DNA of 64,000 nt from Lycium barbarum (Eukaryota; Streptophyta; Magnoliopsida; Solanales; Solanaceae). Location: contig NC_083345.1 of NCBI RefSeq assembly GCF_019175385.1, forward strand, positions 43,856,098-43,920,097, read 5' to 3'. The notes under the pieces were generated by a model. The model was not told the DNA's origin, searched no databases, and saw only the letters and a list, made by a program, of their open reading frames with translations. This document shows, one piece after another, positions 36,558 to 48,777 of this stretch. Each line of letters starts with the position of its first letter. Positions within the stretch are counted from its first letter, which is position 1. Made by a program: the position numbers and the translations under genes.

Positions 36558-37347
36558 CTGTGCATTAAATAAAACATATATCACCGCTTTAGGGGTTAGT
36601 TACTTTGAAAAGCAATCTATCTAAAAATAAGTATCGCCAATGACAACGCAATAGAATGCACCTTATGGATCCAACTTCTGAAAGCTTAAAAGAGAAATGT
36701 TCATAAACAGTAACAGAATTACTTTTCTCAAAGTTGACATCAAATGTTATAAGTCGTCTTCTTCTGCTTTAATAATTAATCCCCATGGTATTAGCTTGTC
36801 CAAAATGGGAAATGCTCCGCCAAATGCGACCAGCAGAAAGGCTCTACTCAAACAGAAATGCTAACGTAAAAAGAATTTTGGTAATTTCTTAAGTGTCTTC
36901 TTGATGCTACTTCACTATACATATTACATTTTCTATAAGAGGAAATGAAGAACAGCTCTACTCCTATAGTTAAGTGGTAGCAGTAATATTGATTCCCTTT
37001 CAGCAGTGTAATATACCTCGTATTCCCTTTAATTTCCACAAGTGTAACACAGAGTAAAGACCATATATTGTATATCTGAAACAGTAAAAAGTACATACGA
37101 TGTACAAAAAAGAAAATAAAGAAACAAAGCAAGGAGAATAAGGGAGAATGAAGATTGTAAATCAATATTACGTCCATCAAGAAATAACAGATAAAAATGT
37201 AGAACTTTTGAAATGAATCCAAAAATCCAAGGCCAGAAGCATTCATTGCGTGTAGAATTTGTAAAGCTTTTGGTACAAGCATTTGATGCGGTGTTAGCCC
37301 TCCCTAGCCACTTATATAAAATAGAATAGAAATATGTCTACGTGAGA

Positions 37348-37720
37348 AGCCAAATGACAACCACCAAAGGAGAAGTTTGCGCTAGTTTGGATTTTATCTA
37401 ACTTTCTCTGTTTGTTTAGCTAAAAAGTAGCAATACTATTGCATTCAAACTTCAATACACTCAAACAGTACTATACTGGAACTGAGGTAACCGAACTATG
37501 TTCTGATATAGCACAAAGTATCATTCATGAAACAAACTTAATAACATAGTACTGGACAATTAGTAATAATCGAGCAAAACGACTTCAAATCAATTCACTA
37601 AGATCAGAAGGGATTCCTCCTCAGCCCCGTAGTGCAAATAAATGGACAAACTACATAGCGTCAAATGCATGCTTTATTATGTCCGGTCTTCCATGCTGGA
37701 CAACCAAGGTCAGGAAATAA
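37348..37720. repeat. Partial segmental duplication, copy 2
   Basis: Second copy of 35988-36401, same orientation. Copy 2 stops before the exon-like sequence at 36411, so the exon itself was not duplicated. Confidence 0.93.
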
Positions 37721-38983
37721 AAAATGCATAGATATACTATATTATTGACTTAAAAGATGCATAGGCAATGACACTGTACTATATAATGGCAACAAAGAGC
37801 ACACACTGCCACATGAGATTCTGATTAAGATATGTGGAGTTCTCATGTATCTAAATCTTAGATATGAAAGAAGAAAAATCATAATACATAGAGGGAAGAC
37901 CTGAACAGTTTTCTATTTTAATCTATTGACAAAATTACAAGAAGTCATTCTGGACTATGTAGGTAAATTAGTTATGGAGAAAAACTCACCCAATCTGTAT
38001 AGTTTCGAAATGGATATGAAGCTTCCGAACTGAGCCAAAACAAATGGAGAACTGTCACCCACAAGTTTCACAAGGTTGAAAAAATAAATTGAAGTGAGAT
38101 GAAAAGATTATAAAAAAGGAAAACAAACCAAATGGAAAGTTTGATCTTCTCTTTACCTTCATCATGGTTGCAGGATATCCAAGAGAAAAAGCTTTGATTT
38201 TCTAAAGAAACTCATTTATAAAAGGAAGTACCAATTATTTCACTACCAATACTGCTTTTTCTTTTCCTATTAATACTCTCTTGATTCACCAATATTGATG
38301 GATCTCTTATTTACCAGAAGAAGATATATAAAATCAAGGTATTGGTATACTATTTGCAAGTATTTAACTTTAAGATGCGAAAATTATCCTCTATGGTAAA
38401 ATTCATGACCTTATACCTTATATCCCTCAGGCATCTGTGCAATTTTTCAAAAGAACACTCCAATTTATCCCATTAATGAAATTAGAGCTCCTTGGTGAGC
38501 ATTAAGTGTGACCATGAGCGTCCAATTTGTAACCAAAACATCTATATATTGCAAAGCAAACCTCATCTCGCCCCCTGATTGTGATTTGATAGAGTCCCAC
38601 TTCTGCCTTCAAACTCCTTCATTATTTACAGAACTGACAAATATTAGCGACAAATAGCATTTGATGCCTTGAATGAGTATACCTAAAAATGGAACATACA
38701 AGATATGTTGGATAAGATAACCAATCATTGCCTCAGAATGCAATTTTGTTCTATACTTCTATAAACAATTATACGATTTCCTAGCTACTTAGTTTGATAG
38801 CTAGTCCCGATGCATGAATGTATTACAAGTAATGAAACTCCTTGAGGCACTGAACTACTTAGTTTGATGGCTAAAAGATTGTGTTTTCAGAGCCAGTAAG
38901 CATCATCACTATCATATTCTGGTTCATCACAATGAAGTTCAATATTCCTCTGTAAGCCATTACCCTTGCTCCTATTATCGCTC
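37721..38983. other. No gene confirmed
   Basis: AT-rich. On the minus strand 37985-38080 reads open (NLVKLVGDSSPFVLAQFGSF...) and ends at a donor-like GTGAGTTT. It might be another exon of the DHH-like gene but lacks clear family similarity. Confidence 0.35.
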
Positions 38984-38991
38984 GTACTCAA

Positions 38992-40473
38992 CTACAGAAG
39001 CCATTCATCTTGTGAGGAGACTGGTGGAGCAGTATAGGGAGAGGAAGAGGGACTTGCATATGGTATTCATCGACCTAGAAAAGGCTTACGATAAAGTTCC
39101 AAGAGAAATCCTATGGAGATGTTTGGAGGCTAAAGGTGTACCTGTAGCATACATTAGGGTGATCAAGGACATGTATGAGGAAGCCAAAACTAGAGTAAGG
39201 ACAGTAGGAGGGGACTCAGAGCACTTCCCAGTTGTGATGGGGTTGCATCAAGGATTAGCTCTTAGTCCGTTTTTATTTGCCTTGGTGATGGATAGATTGA
39301 CGCGACAAATTCAAGGTGAGGTGCCATGGTGTATGCTTTTCGCGGACGACATAGTCCTGATCGATGAGACTCGTAGCGGAGTTAACGCTAAGCTGGAGGA
39401 TTGGAGACATACCTTGGAGTCTAAAGGATTTAAGCTGAGTAGGACCAAGACAGAGTACTTAGAGTGTAAGTTCAGTGAGACACCCCAGGAGGTTGGCGTG
39501 GAAGTTAGGCTTGGTGCTCAGGCCATCCAAAAGAAAAGTAGTTTCAAGTACCTTGGGTCTATCATGCAAGGCAGCGGGGAGATTGACGATGATGTCACAC
39601 ATCGTATTGGGGTAGGGTGGATGAAATGGAGGCTAGCTTCAGGAGTGCTATGTGACAAGAAGGTGCCACCACAACTGAAGGGCAAGTTGTACAGAGTGGT
39701 GGTTAGACCGGCTATGTTGTATGGGGCGGAGTGTTGGCCAGTTAAGATCTCTCACGTTCAAAAGATGAAAGTTGCCGAGATGAGAATGTTGAGATGGATG
39801 TGTGGGCACACTAGGAGCGACAGGATTAGAAATGAGGCTATTCGGGATAAGGTGGGAGTGGCCTCGGTGGAAGACAAGATGCGGGAAATGCGACTGAGAT
39901 GGTTTGGGCATGTGAAGAGGAGAGACATAGATGCCCCAGTGCGGAGGTGTGAGAGGTTAGCCATGGATGGTTTCAGAAGAGGTAGGGGTAGGCCAAAGAA
40001 ATATTGGGGAGAGGTGATTAGACAGGACATGACGCAGTTACAGCTTACCGAGGACATGACCTTAGATAGGAAGGTGTGGAGGACCCACATTAGGGTAGAA
40101 GGCTAGTATATAAGTCTCGTTATCTTTCCTTATTAGTAGGCGCATTAGCGCATTATAATTTCTTGTGCTTTGATTTATGTTATTATTTGCTACTTTCTGT
40201 ACTTTGATTACTCTATTTTATCTGTGCCGCTTTCGTGATTTGCATTTCCATATCGCTTTGAATTCCTTGATTATCCTGTTTTACTGTGTCGCTTGCATTA
40301 TTTCATTGCAATATCGTTTTAAATCTTTTAACCTTATCTGACCCCCTTTTTATGCTTCTATTGAGCCGAGGGTCTCTCGGAAACAGCCATCCTACCTTGG
40401 TAGGAGTAAGGTCTGCGTACATTATACCCTCCCCAGACCCCAAGATGTGGGATTTCACTGGGCTGTTGTTGTT
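38992..40473 (+). mobile_element. 5'-truncated RTE-type LINE with TSD
   Basis: It is flanked by GTACTCAA at 38984-38991 and 40474-40481, an 8-bp target duplication. It starts inside the reverse transcriptase ('...[11 protein letters not shown]'), so most of the 5' half is missing, as is common for LINEs. It ends in a (TTG)n tail. The 3' untranslated part (40107-40473) has the 'gagccgagggtctctcgg' and 'taaggtctgcgtacat' blocks that Solanaceae RTE LINEs share with SINE tails. Confidence 0.93.
39012..40106 (+). pseudogene. LINE reverse transcriptase, C-terminal part
   Basis: 364 residues from a GTG in an open frame that begins upstream at the truncation point. It includes [16 protein letters not shown], a GLHQG block, the catalytic FADD at residues 110-113 ([12 protein letters not shown]), and a C-terminal domain with [31 protein letters not shown] and RWFGHVKRR. 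It belongs to the RTE clade. No stop or frameshift interrupts the RT core, but the endonuclease and N-terminal RT are missing, so it is dead on arrival by truncation. The absence of internal stops suggests a fairly young insertion. Confidence 0.95.
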
Positions 40474-40481
40474 GTACTCAA

Positions 40482-43480
40482 TTAATAAAATAACAGGTGT
40501 ACTCGAGGATAATCATAATTTGATACTAAATTATTGCAATCTCAATGTTTGAGTTACTTCATTGATCAATCCAAGCTTCAACGATGGTCAAATGTCTATT
40601 ACCAGAACTTCTTTTCAAAAAAAAAAAAAAAAAAATCCCTGCATTCATTCATCTATCAGCAAAGTTACACTTTGATCCGAGGGAGTTTACAAAGAGTGAT
40701 TTACTTCTTCCTACTTAGCTCTGGTGATTCTATCATCCTATTTGAGATGAGGTAAATGTAAAAAAGATGACTTGTCTATTACCAGAACTGAAGGGTGATA
40801 TTGGCATAATCTACATCCCTGCTCAACCTGAAAGTCGAGAAGCAAGCTTATGGTTCCTTCAGTTGTAATTTCCTCGAAATGTTATATTTAAGGATCCTTC
40901 ACGTCTTTGTGTTAATTACACATTGCCTTCCTCCAGTTGCTCATTTTGAAAAATTCTGAAAACTAAACTTCTAAACAGAATACCATTTTGAAAGACAATA
41001 AGTTCAGAAACACACATTATCAAGAATAGTATAGTGAATTAGGATCTACGCATGCATCATCAAGATAATAAGAAGTTATGCAAGCAGAGGTCTCAACGGC
41101 CAATTCATTAAGCAGACCGGTGGTAACACCCTTGATAATACCACCAGAAACCTTTTGAGACACTACCACCAGGTGAAATGATCGGTGTTTGAGCCAATAA
41201 CTCAGCTTCTTCAACCTAGCAATGATATTTTTAAAAATGACTTGATTCTTGATGCCCATTTCTCTTTATGACATATATATGTTTTCCTTTTACTGGGGAA
41301 TTTTGTTGAACAGTATCGAAGGGGTAGAAGTGTCAACAAACTGAGACGACTATACTACAGCCCGAACCACTGTATTGTGATCTGCAAGATAGGTAATCTG
41401 AAGATCCATGCAAAGTCAGATATAATTCAGAGAATTCGATAATCAAATGTGGAAAAATTCTATGAAGTGATATGCTGGTAACTTTTTCAACAACCACAAG
41501 AAGTACATATATTTCCAAACACCCAATCGAAGTAAGAAAAAGAGTTAAATTCTAGAGCGAAAAACATAATGAACAGAAGGTTGGCTCACTGTCAAATCCA
41601 ACAAAGGAACATATCTCGCAGTTACATACAAATTTATCTGCAAGACAAAAGTATACATCAGAGCTACCAAGTAGAGCGAATAAACTAAAGAGCCCCTAGA
41701 CTTGACCAACTTATATTACATCGTGCTTTTAGTTATAAATGCCATAAAAGTACATACCCTGAGCTGCTGACAGAGAGTTTTCAATCACGTAAATTGGTAA
41801 AAGAGACACATAACATTTCAAACTACAGGGCCCGATATAAGTTTTGCACTGTGTTTTTAGTCTTAATGCCATAAAAGTACATACATGAGCTTTTGAATAA
41901 TTGAACTTGATGCTTTGCTATATCACGTTCTGCTGCACAGAGAAATTGCAGCGTTAGGTACCGAAAACACCAATTCCTACAATGAGTTATCCACCCTTGT
42001 ATTCCTAAATTCAATCAAATGTTGATACACAAAACTATAACTATTTAACATTCACAAGGATCTCATCATTTAATTTACGACATAGTATATATTAATCTTC
42101 TTTCCTGTCAAGAAATGTGCATGTAGCCATCGAACTATCATACGCCACCAGTTTTAATTTGTAAAATTTTGACTATTAAAATATAGATATATCATGGCAT
42201 GAAAAGAGCAAATCGTCAACTGTGTATGTTTATCATGTAGATAGCTTTTTGTATTAAACCAAAGTTTACATTTTCCTTAATAGCTTTCCAACTATAGTAA
42301 CATCATTTTAAGGTATGCATGAACGCGAAATATTAATGAATGCGAGTACCTAAACCAAATGCAATATAATTTTCTTCATCCATGAGACTTAAGGTAACTA
42401 TGTTGACAACCTTCTAATTTCTTGATGCAAAGTGATAATGAACATGCATATCTTTATGGGTTGTTCTGTCCACCATGGATTACTTAACAGGTTAATAATG
42501 TCATCGCAAAACCAGTAAAGAGTCAAGACGAAAAGCCTAACAGAATATACAAGTTCAGATTCACCTTTTGCAGACATATCATCAAGCACCTTGGGTGCAT
42601 AGTCCACTTCTAATTAGCTGTTGGTAAGAAAGGAAAAATCATCAAAAAGACATACTGCATATCCGGACAATAGCTAACAGACGCATAAAATTTATGGCAA
42701 GACATTATCAAAAAGATTACGGAGCACACATATACACACAATTATAAATAACAAATAAAAATTGCACAAAAAAACTAACAAAAAAAAAACACATGCCCTA
42801 TGCACTCAAACAAAAAAGGGACAAACTCTTAAAAAATTAGTCTAAAAAACACATGCAGTACACTATACTCACACACCCAAGCGCATACAGTTCAAACAAA
42901 CAAACAAAAAACAAAGCAAAAAGAAAAGAGGAAGAGATTTAAAACACAAAAATTGAATAAAAAGAAAGGAGAGATGAAAAAGAACCCACCAGCGAGAGAA
43001 AAATAGCAAGTAAATGCAGATTCCCATTCTAAAACGTAAAAAGTATAGGTTTCTAATTAATTTCTGAAACAAAAATTGGCAATAACAAGATCATACATAC
43101 TACTTCCGGCTTCAGAAAACGCAAAGGGATATAACCCAAAGGAGGTGTCAATTTACAGTAGGTCTTAATTTTGAGCTCCCATTGATGTGTAGAGTTGGAG
43201 CCAAAAGTTCTGGAAGAATCGGTGGAAGACGTGTCACAAGTGAGAATTAAATTACCATTGCCCTCAAAATATAGAAGTATTTACGATAATGCCCTTCGTC
43301 GTACCTATAGACTCACACTTATTATATAGTTAAATTAAATAAATATATATAAGCGACTAATGGGTACGAACACAGCTGCTCCAACTTGTACTAGTAGCTT
43401 TACAAATTATACATGCAATGAATGCTTGTATCATAAGCTATATAACTTGTACACTTTATCCAACTATTTTTTTTAACTCA
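40482..43480. other. Non-coding by inspection, unassigned exon candidates
   Basis: AT-rich. An A run lies at about 40617-40635. On the minus strand 42546-42607 reads VDYAPKVLDDMSAKGESEL before a GTATAT donor, and 41150-41220 has VEEAELLAQTPIISPGGSVSK between possible splice sites. I could not place either in a family or connect them to the DHH-like exons. Confidence 0.35.
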
Positions 43481-44600
43481 CGTGGACATAGGTCACAGTA
43501 CCTAATATTTATTTCCTTCTCATGTATAGACGTATGCACTTTAATTTTAATTCTCCGACACATTTATTTCCTCCGTGCACTTTTACTTGTTCATTTTCGA
43601 CTTTTCACGCTCTTGCTGAATATTTATTCTCTTCTCATGTATAGACGTATACAATTCAATTTTAATTCTCCTACACAAGTTTATTTTCTCTATGCACTTT
43701 TACTTGTTCACTTTTGGCTTTTCATGTTCTTTAAGAAAATTTTCACCTTCTTTAAGAATTAACAAATCCTACGTGGATATATGTCATAGTACTGAATATT
43801 TATTCTCTTCTCATGTATACACGTGTGCACTTCAATTTTAATTCTCCGACACATATTTATTTCCTCCGCGCATTTTTACTTGTTCACTTTTGACTTTTTA
43901 TGTTCTTGCTGAATATTTATTCTCTTCTCATGTATACATATATGCACTTCAATTTTAATTATCCGACACATATTTATTTTCTCCATGCACTTTTACTTGT
44001 TCACTTTTGACTTTTCACGTTATTTAAGAATTAATAAAATAAGTACTCCCACTATTCCATATTTCTTGGCCACATTATATTCCCTTCTCATGTGTAAACG
44101 TATGCACTTCAATGTTAATTCTCCGACACATTTATTTTCTCCGTGCACTTTACTTGTTCACTTTTGACTTTTCACGTTCTTGTTGAATATTTATTCTCTC
44201 CTCGTGCATAGACATATACAGTTCAATTTTAATTCTCCTACAAAATTTATTTCCTCCGTGCACTTTTACTTGTTCGCTTTTGACTTTTCACGTTCTTTAA
44301 GAATTAATAAATCTCACGTGGATATATGTCATAGTACTGAATATTTATTCTCTTCTCATGTATATACGTATGCACTTCAATGTTAATTCTCCGACACGTA
44401 TTTATTTCCTTCATGCACTTTTACTTGTTCACTTTTGACTTTTCACGTTCTTGCTGAATATTTATTTTCTTCTCATGTATACATGTATGCACTTCAATTT
44501 TAATTATCCGACACATATGTATTTCCTCCGTGCACTTTTATGTGTTCACTTTTGATTTTTCACGTTATTTAAGAATTAATAAATGAAGTATTCCTTTCGT
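43480..44600. repeat. Minisatellite-like tandem array
   Basis: Eight or so degenerate copies of a unit (about 115-180 bp, irregular) containing TGAATATTTATTCTCTTCTC, ATGTATACACGTATGCACTT, TTTTAATTCTCCGACACA and CACTTTTACTTGTTCACTTT. Unit starts are near 43487, 43617, 43794, 43911, 44184, 44339 and 44456. Short ORFs inside are products of the repeat. Confidence 0.88.
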
Positions 44601-44780
44601 CCCATATTTCTTGGCCACATTACTTGATTTTTAGGTTCTTTAAGAATTAATAAATAAAGTACTCTCTTCGTCCCATATTACTTGGTCACATTACTATACT
44701 CGACTTTTCACGTTTTTTAAGAATTAACAAAAATAGAGTACTCTCTTCGTCCAATATTACTTGGCCACATTACTAAAAAT
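44580..44780. repeat. Stowaway-like 'CTCTTCGTCCCATATTACTTGG' repeats
   Basis: Three partial copies of 'ttcgtcccatattacttgg' with neighbouring 'ttaagaattaa' words. These resemble the ends of plant Stowaway-type MITEs, but paired termini were not found. Confidence 0.5.
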
Positions 44781-45025
44781 ATATGTCTATTTTTCTATTT
44801 TATATATTTTTTTTCTTCTTCTTCTTATATATAAACGCCCAAGGTGGACGAACACAACAACAATAAGTTGTACAAAAAGCAACTGAAATTGTACTCTAAG
44901 CAGAGACTAACATGTGTACATTTCAGAAGTTGAATATTAATTCTACGTCTTGTGTGTTTAATTTTTAAGTTCCCGCAGGTCCGTAATATCTTAATTATCC
45001 TTTCATTTCCTTCATTTGGCATGTA

Positions 45026-45250
45026 CTCCCTCTGTCTCAATTTAAGTGTCTACGTTTGACTAGACATGGAGTTTAAGAAATAAATATAGATAAAGATAGA
45101 CTTTCAAATCTTGTGGTTCTAAATTAAAAATATGTATAATATAATAAAATATCCTTTGAATCTTGTGATTATAAACTTGACATGTAAGATATTTGAATTG
45201 TCAACTTACTAAATATAAAAAGAGGCGGACATAACTAAAATAAGATAACA
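45026..45250. mobile_element. Stowaway-like MITE, right end unclear
   Basis: Begins after TA with CTCCCTCTGTCTCAATTTAA, the hallmark Stowaway terminus. The matching inverted end was not recognisable. Confidence 0.45.
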
Positions 45251-45951
45251 TTTAACAACAATTCAAAAATTAAGGGGAAAAATAAGATGAAAAGAAAAAA
45301 AAATATAGAGAATCGCGGTATCCGTTGCATATAAAGACTAGCTAAATTGAATAACCAAATTAATCATGTTGGGCTACGTGCATCGCACGGGCATATGGTG
45401 GGCGTTCGGGCCATCAGATTGGATATGTAATTTTCGGTTTGGATATTCGGTTTTTGGATTGAAGAAATTACAATCCAAATCCAATCCAAATAAGTTCGGA
45501 TTGGATTGGATATTTTAAGTTCGGTTTCGGATTATTCGGTTTGGATATTTCGGAGTTTCGGATTTGACTCTTGAGACTTAAGGCAAACTTATTAGGAACG
45601 AAATTCATGTGTTAGTTCCACAGAGGTAAATCTAAATCATAATTGCTCAGTAAAAAAAAGCCTTCCAGTTCAAATTAGGATTAACAAATCCAAGTCATGT
45701 CCAACATAGTAAATCCATACCAAATAAAAGCATTCTGGAAAAGTGGAAATGAACAAAATAAAATCTAAGTAGTCATCTGGAAAATAACAAAGAACTCTGT
45801 CATGGGTGACACTAACGTGAGACTTTTGAGACTTGAGAAGTAAGAAACCCTATATTATATTTGATTTAGTAGAGAATTATATATTGGACTTAATATTTTA
45901 ATGGGTAGGGCCTTAAGTACTAATCTATTGGACCTTTAGAAACTAGACTTA

Positions 45952-46947
45952 GAGCCCGTTTGGCTTAGCTTATAAGTTGTTGAAAGCAGCTTATAAGCTG
46001 TTTTCAGCTTTTTTGAGTATTTTTGTTGGCCAGTTTATAAGCTATTTTTGCTTAAAATAAGCCTAAAAAAATAAGTTGGCCCGTTTGGCTTAGCTTAAAA
46101 AAAGTAGCTTATAAGCTGAAAACAGCTTATAAGCTGCTGCGAATTGCCCTTCTTTTGGGGTGGTCTTTAAATTTTGCCCCTCATATTTGAAATCTTTAAA
46201 TTTTGCCCATCGCCTAAAACCCATGGTTTCCAGGTTCGAACCCCCACTCAGTCAAAAATTTTAAAAAAATCGCAAGGCAAAGTTTAAATTTTGCTATGTC
46301 TCCACCGGCATAAACTTGTGAAGGAATTATCAAAGTTATGCCCGGCCCAGCATACTTATGCCTTATGGGCAGACTTGGCATAAGTATGCCATGTCCGACA
46401 TACTTATAGGCAAACTTTTGGTTATGGCTTCAGGAAAAATTCCGTCTTATGGGACATACTTTTAGTTGTGTCTTAACTAAAAGTCTGCCCCATAAAGCAT
46501 AACTAGGAAAATACTTTTAGTTAAGGTTTAACTAAAAGTTTTCCCATAAGTGTGCCGGACCCGGCATAAACTTGTTAAGGAATTACCAAAGTTATGCCGG
46601 ACCCGGCATACTTATGTCAAGTCTACCCATAAGGCATGAGTATGCTGAGTCCGGCATAACTTTGGTAATTCCTTAACAAGTGTATATCGGGTCCGGCATA
46701 CACGCGACCCAAACCTTGCCTTGCATTTTTTTTTTAATTTATGCTTGAGCGAGGGTTTGAAGCTAGAATCTCATGATTTCTGCATGAACGCTCAGGGTTG
46801 CAATGGGAAGGGCAAAAATTAAAGACCAACAATATGAGCGGCATAATTTAAAGACAACAAATATGAGGGGCAAAATTTAAAGACCACCCCAAAAGAAGGG
46901 CAATTCGCGCAAAAAAATGCTTTTTTTAAGCCCATCCAAACAGGCTC
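45952..46947. mobile_element. Harbinger-like MITE (middle nest) with TSD TTA
   Basis: Starts GAGCCCGTTTGGCTTAGC and ends CCCATCCAAACAGGCTC, flanked by TTA at 45949-45951 and 46948-46950. The interior has repeats of 'agcttataagctg'. It is itself split by the element at 46139-46908. Confidence 0.75.
46139..46908. mobile_element. TIR element (inner nest)
   Basis: Near-perfect terminal inverted repeats of about 50 bp, starting GCGAATTGCCCTTCTTTTGG. The interior contains many inverted and direct copies of a 'ggcataagtatgcc'/'cggacccggcata' motif (46300-46700). No coding region. The target duplication is unclear. Confidence 0.85.
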
Positions 46948-47177
46948 TTATTAGTATTGGGCACATATGATATACGTTGGGCTAGATATAAGGTATAAAA
47001 ATTTTGGATTTTCAGATATTCAAAAATCCGTAGTACTAAATCCATATCCAATCCGAAATCCATAAATTTTAAAAATAAAATCCGAAGTCCAATCCATAAT
47101 CCAAATATCCAAACCAAATATTTAAAAAGTTCGGATTTCGGGTTGGCCCAAACTGTGCCCACCCCTTGTTTGCTAGT

Positions 47178-47179
<2 letters not shown>

Positions 47180-47234
<55 letters not shown>
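47180..47234. repeat. (TA)n microsatellite
   Basis: Directly readable, about 27 units. Confidence 0.97.
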
Positions 47235-47238
<4 letters not shown>

Positions 47239-47351
47239 CCTACTTAGATGAATAACAATCAATGAACATTTATGGGTTCCGATAATGATTTCAAATTAAT
47301 ATAAATAATCTAAATTCATAATCAAATATTTATAAAAATATTCATTGAATA

Positions 47352-47355
<4 letters not shown>

Positions 47356-47427
<72 letters not shown>
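47356..47427. repeat. (TA)n microsatellite
   Basis: Directly readable, about 35 units; separated from the previous one by about 120 bp. Confidence 0.97.
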
Positions 47428-47428
<1 letters not shown>

Positions 47429-47481
47429 TAATATGAGCAAAAGCTATTAGGTTTTCACAAACCTGTAGTTAATACACTAGG

Positions 47482-47757
47482 AGCCTGTTTGGATGGGTTT
47501 ATGCCTATAAGCTGTTTGCAGCTTATAAGCTAAAAAAAATAAGTTGGGGTAAAATTATTTGGGGTAGTCTAACTTATTTTTTTTGACTTATAAGTTGTTT
47601 TCAGCTTATAAGCTGCTTTAGATAAGTTAAGTCAAATGGGCCCAATTATTTTTTTGACCTTATTTTAAGCACAAAACGACTTTAAGCTGGACAATCAAAT
47701 ACTCAAAAAAGCTAAAAATAGCTTATAAGCAACTTATAAGCCAATCCAAACGGGGTC
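47482..47757. mobile_element. Harbinger/hAT-like MITE with 3-bp TSD
   Basis: Left GAGCCTGTTTGGATGGG, right CCAATCCAAACGGGGTC, with TAG flanking on both sides (TSD-like). It carries internal 'cttataagctg' repeats like the middle-nest MITE at 45952. Confidence 0.7.
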
Positions 47758-47852
47758 TAGATCCGCCAGTGAGGATGACTGAAAAGACAGACACAGAAGA
47801 GGTAAATAAACTTAGACACGTAATTCTATTATTTTATCGAGTTTACTACTTT

Positions 47853-48545
47853 CCCATAAGTACAACTTGTGAAGCTATGTTGTGCACTATTGTTGCTGCG
47901 AGAGACCAAACGTTGGAAAAAGTTGGAAGACAGAACACTGACAAGCTAGTAGTCTATGCATCTGATCAAAACCCATTTTTCTTTCCAAAAGGCTGTTAAG
48001 ATTTCAGGGATAACACCTGAAAAATTTCGTGCTATTGTAACAACAAAGGCTACTGAGTTTGCTCTATGCCCAGAATCACTAAGGGGTCGTTTGGTTTAAG
48101 GACTCATTGGTCTCGAGATTATAATCACAGGATTAATTTATCTCATCTATTGGGATAAGAAGGTATAAGCTGGGTTATCCCAGCACTAATTTTTATATCA
48201 TGTTTGGTACAAAGTATAAATTTATCCCAACACTAATTTATACCTTATACCAAATGTGGTATAAAAATTAGTGCTGGGATAACCCAGCTTATACCTTAAA
48301 CCAAACGACCCCTAAGTGCAACAATCCACGAAGATCTAAAAGTTGGATTAATACCCTTGTTCTTGTGTGCACTATTGGAACTACTTCAACAACTGTTGTT
48401 GATCCATTGAAGTCACTTCGTGAAATTGCTAAAGAATATGGAATTTGAGTACATGTTGATGCTGCCTATGCAGGAAGTGCATGCATTTGCCCTGAATTTC
48501 AACATTTTCTTGATGGTGTTGAAAATGCAAACTCTTTAAGGTATC
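47853..48545 (+). pseudogene. Aromatic amino acid decarboxylase remnant, middle part
   Basis: Continues the family after 31945. First block: [31 protein letters not shown], then frameshifts to [19 protein letters not shown] and TEFALCPESL. A Tourist-like MITE (48083-48312) splits it. Second block: TIHEDLKVGLIPLFLCA, a one-base frameshift, then TTVVDPLKSLREIAKEYGI, a TGA in place of the Trp codon, and [17 protein letters not shown]...[10 protein letters not shown]. It stops at 48540, just before the NAHKW-type block that binds PLP. At least three frameshifts or stops are present. It is the same pseudogene as 31510-31948 and 54973-55242. Confidence 0.92.
48083..48312. mobile_element. Tourist-like MITE with TAA duplication
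   Basis: 230 bp; starts GGGGTCGTTTGGTTTAAG, ends CTTAAACCAAACGACCCC, flanked by TAA (48080-48082 and 48313-48315). Highly foldback: inner inverted arms carry 'ataagctgggttatcccagc'. The insertion interrupts the decarboxylase remnant. The coding frame is continuous across the site once the element and one TAA are ignored, so the site was uninterrupted coding DNA before insertion. Confidence 0.92.
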
Positions 48546-48650
48546 CTACTTTATTTTTAAGGTTACTACTCCTACCGGAACCAAAATGCCCAAAAAAAAA
48601 ATATTTTGAACCAAAATACCCCAACAAAAAAAAAAGTTACCAAAGTACCT

Positions 48651-48777
48651 TTAGCGCAATAAAATACTGTGCTATAGCACTTCACGGAGACGGAGCCGTT
48701 AAGTGCTATAACGCAGTATTTTACTGCGCTATACAAAACTTTCTCTCACCTATAACGCAGTAAAATACTGCGCTATA
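48651..48777. repeat. Palindrome array, left TIR
   Basis: Three 27-nt (first about 26-nt) palindromes of the type TATAGCGCAGTA-AAA-TACTGCGCTATA at 48651, 48707 and 48751. The last two start exactly 44 bp apart. A further palindrome-like 'cacggagacggagccgt' lies between the first and second. Confidence 0.93.

Larger units (their letters stand above)
45396..47165. mobile_element. hAT-like TIR element (outer nest)
   Basis: The left end is GGTGGGCGTTCGGGCC and the right end, reverse-complemented, GGGGTGGGCACAGTTTGGGCC. Subterminal regions are rich in 'tcggtttggatattcgg' and its complement, as in common plant hAT-like elements. Two further elements sit inside it. No transposase coding was seen, and no target duplication is visible. 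Confidence 0.6.

Noticed and set aside
43418..44386. Chain of open frames with FSPC/HLYLF-like peptides
   Set aside because: Peptides repeat with the minisatellite unit and have no domain.
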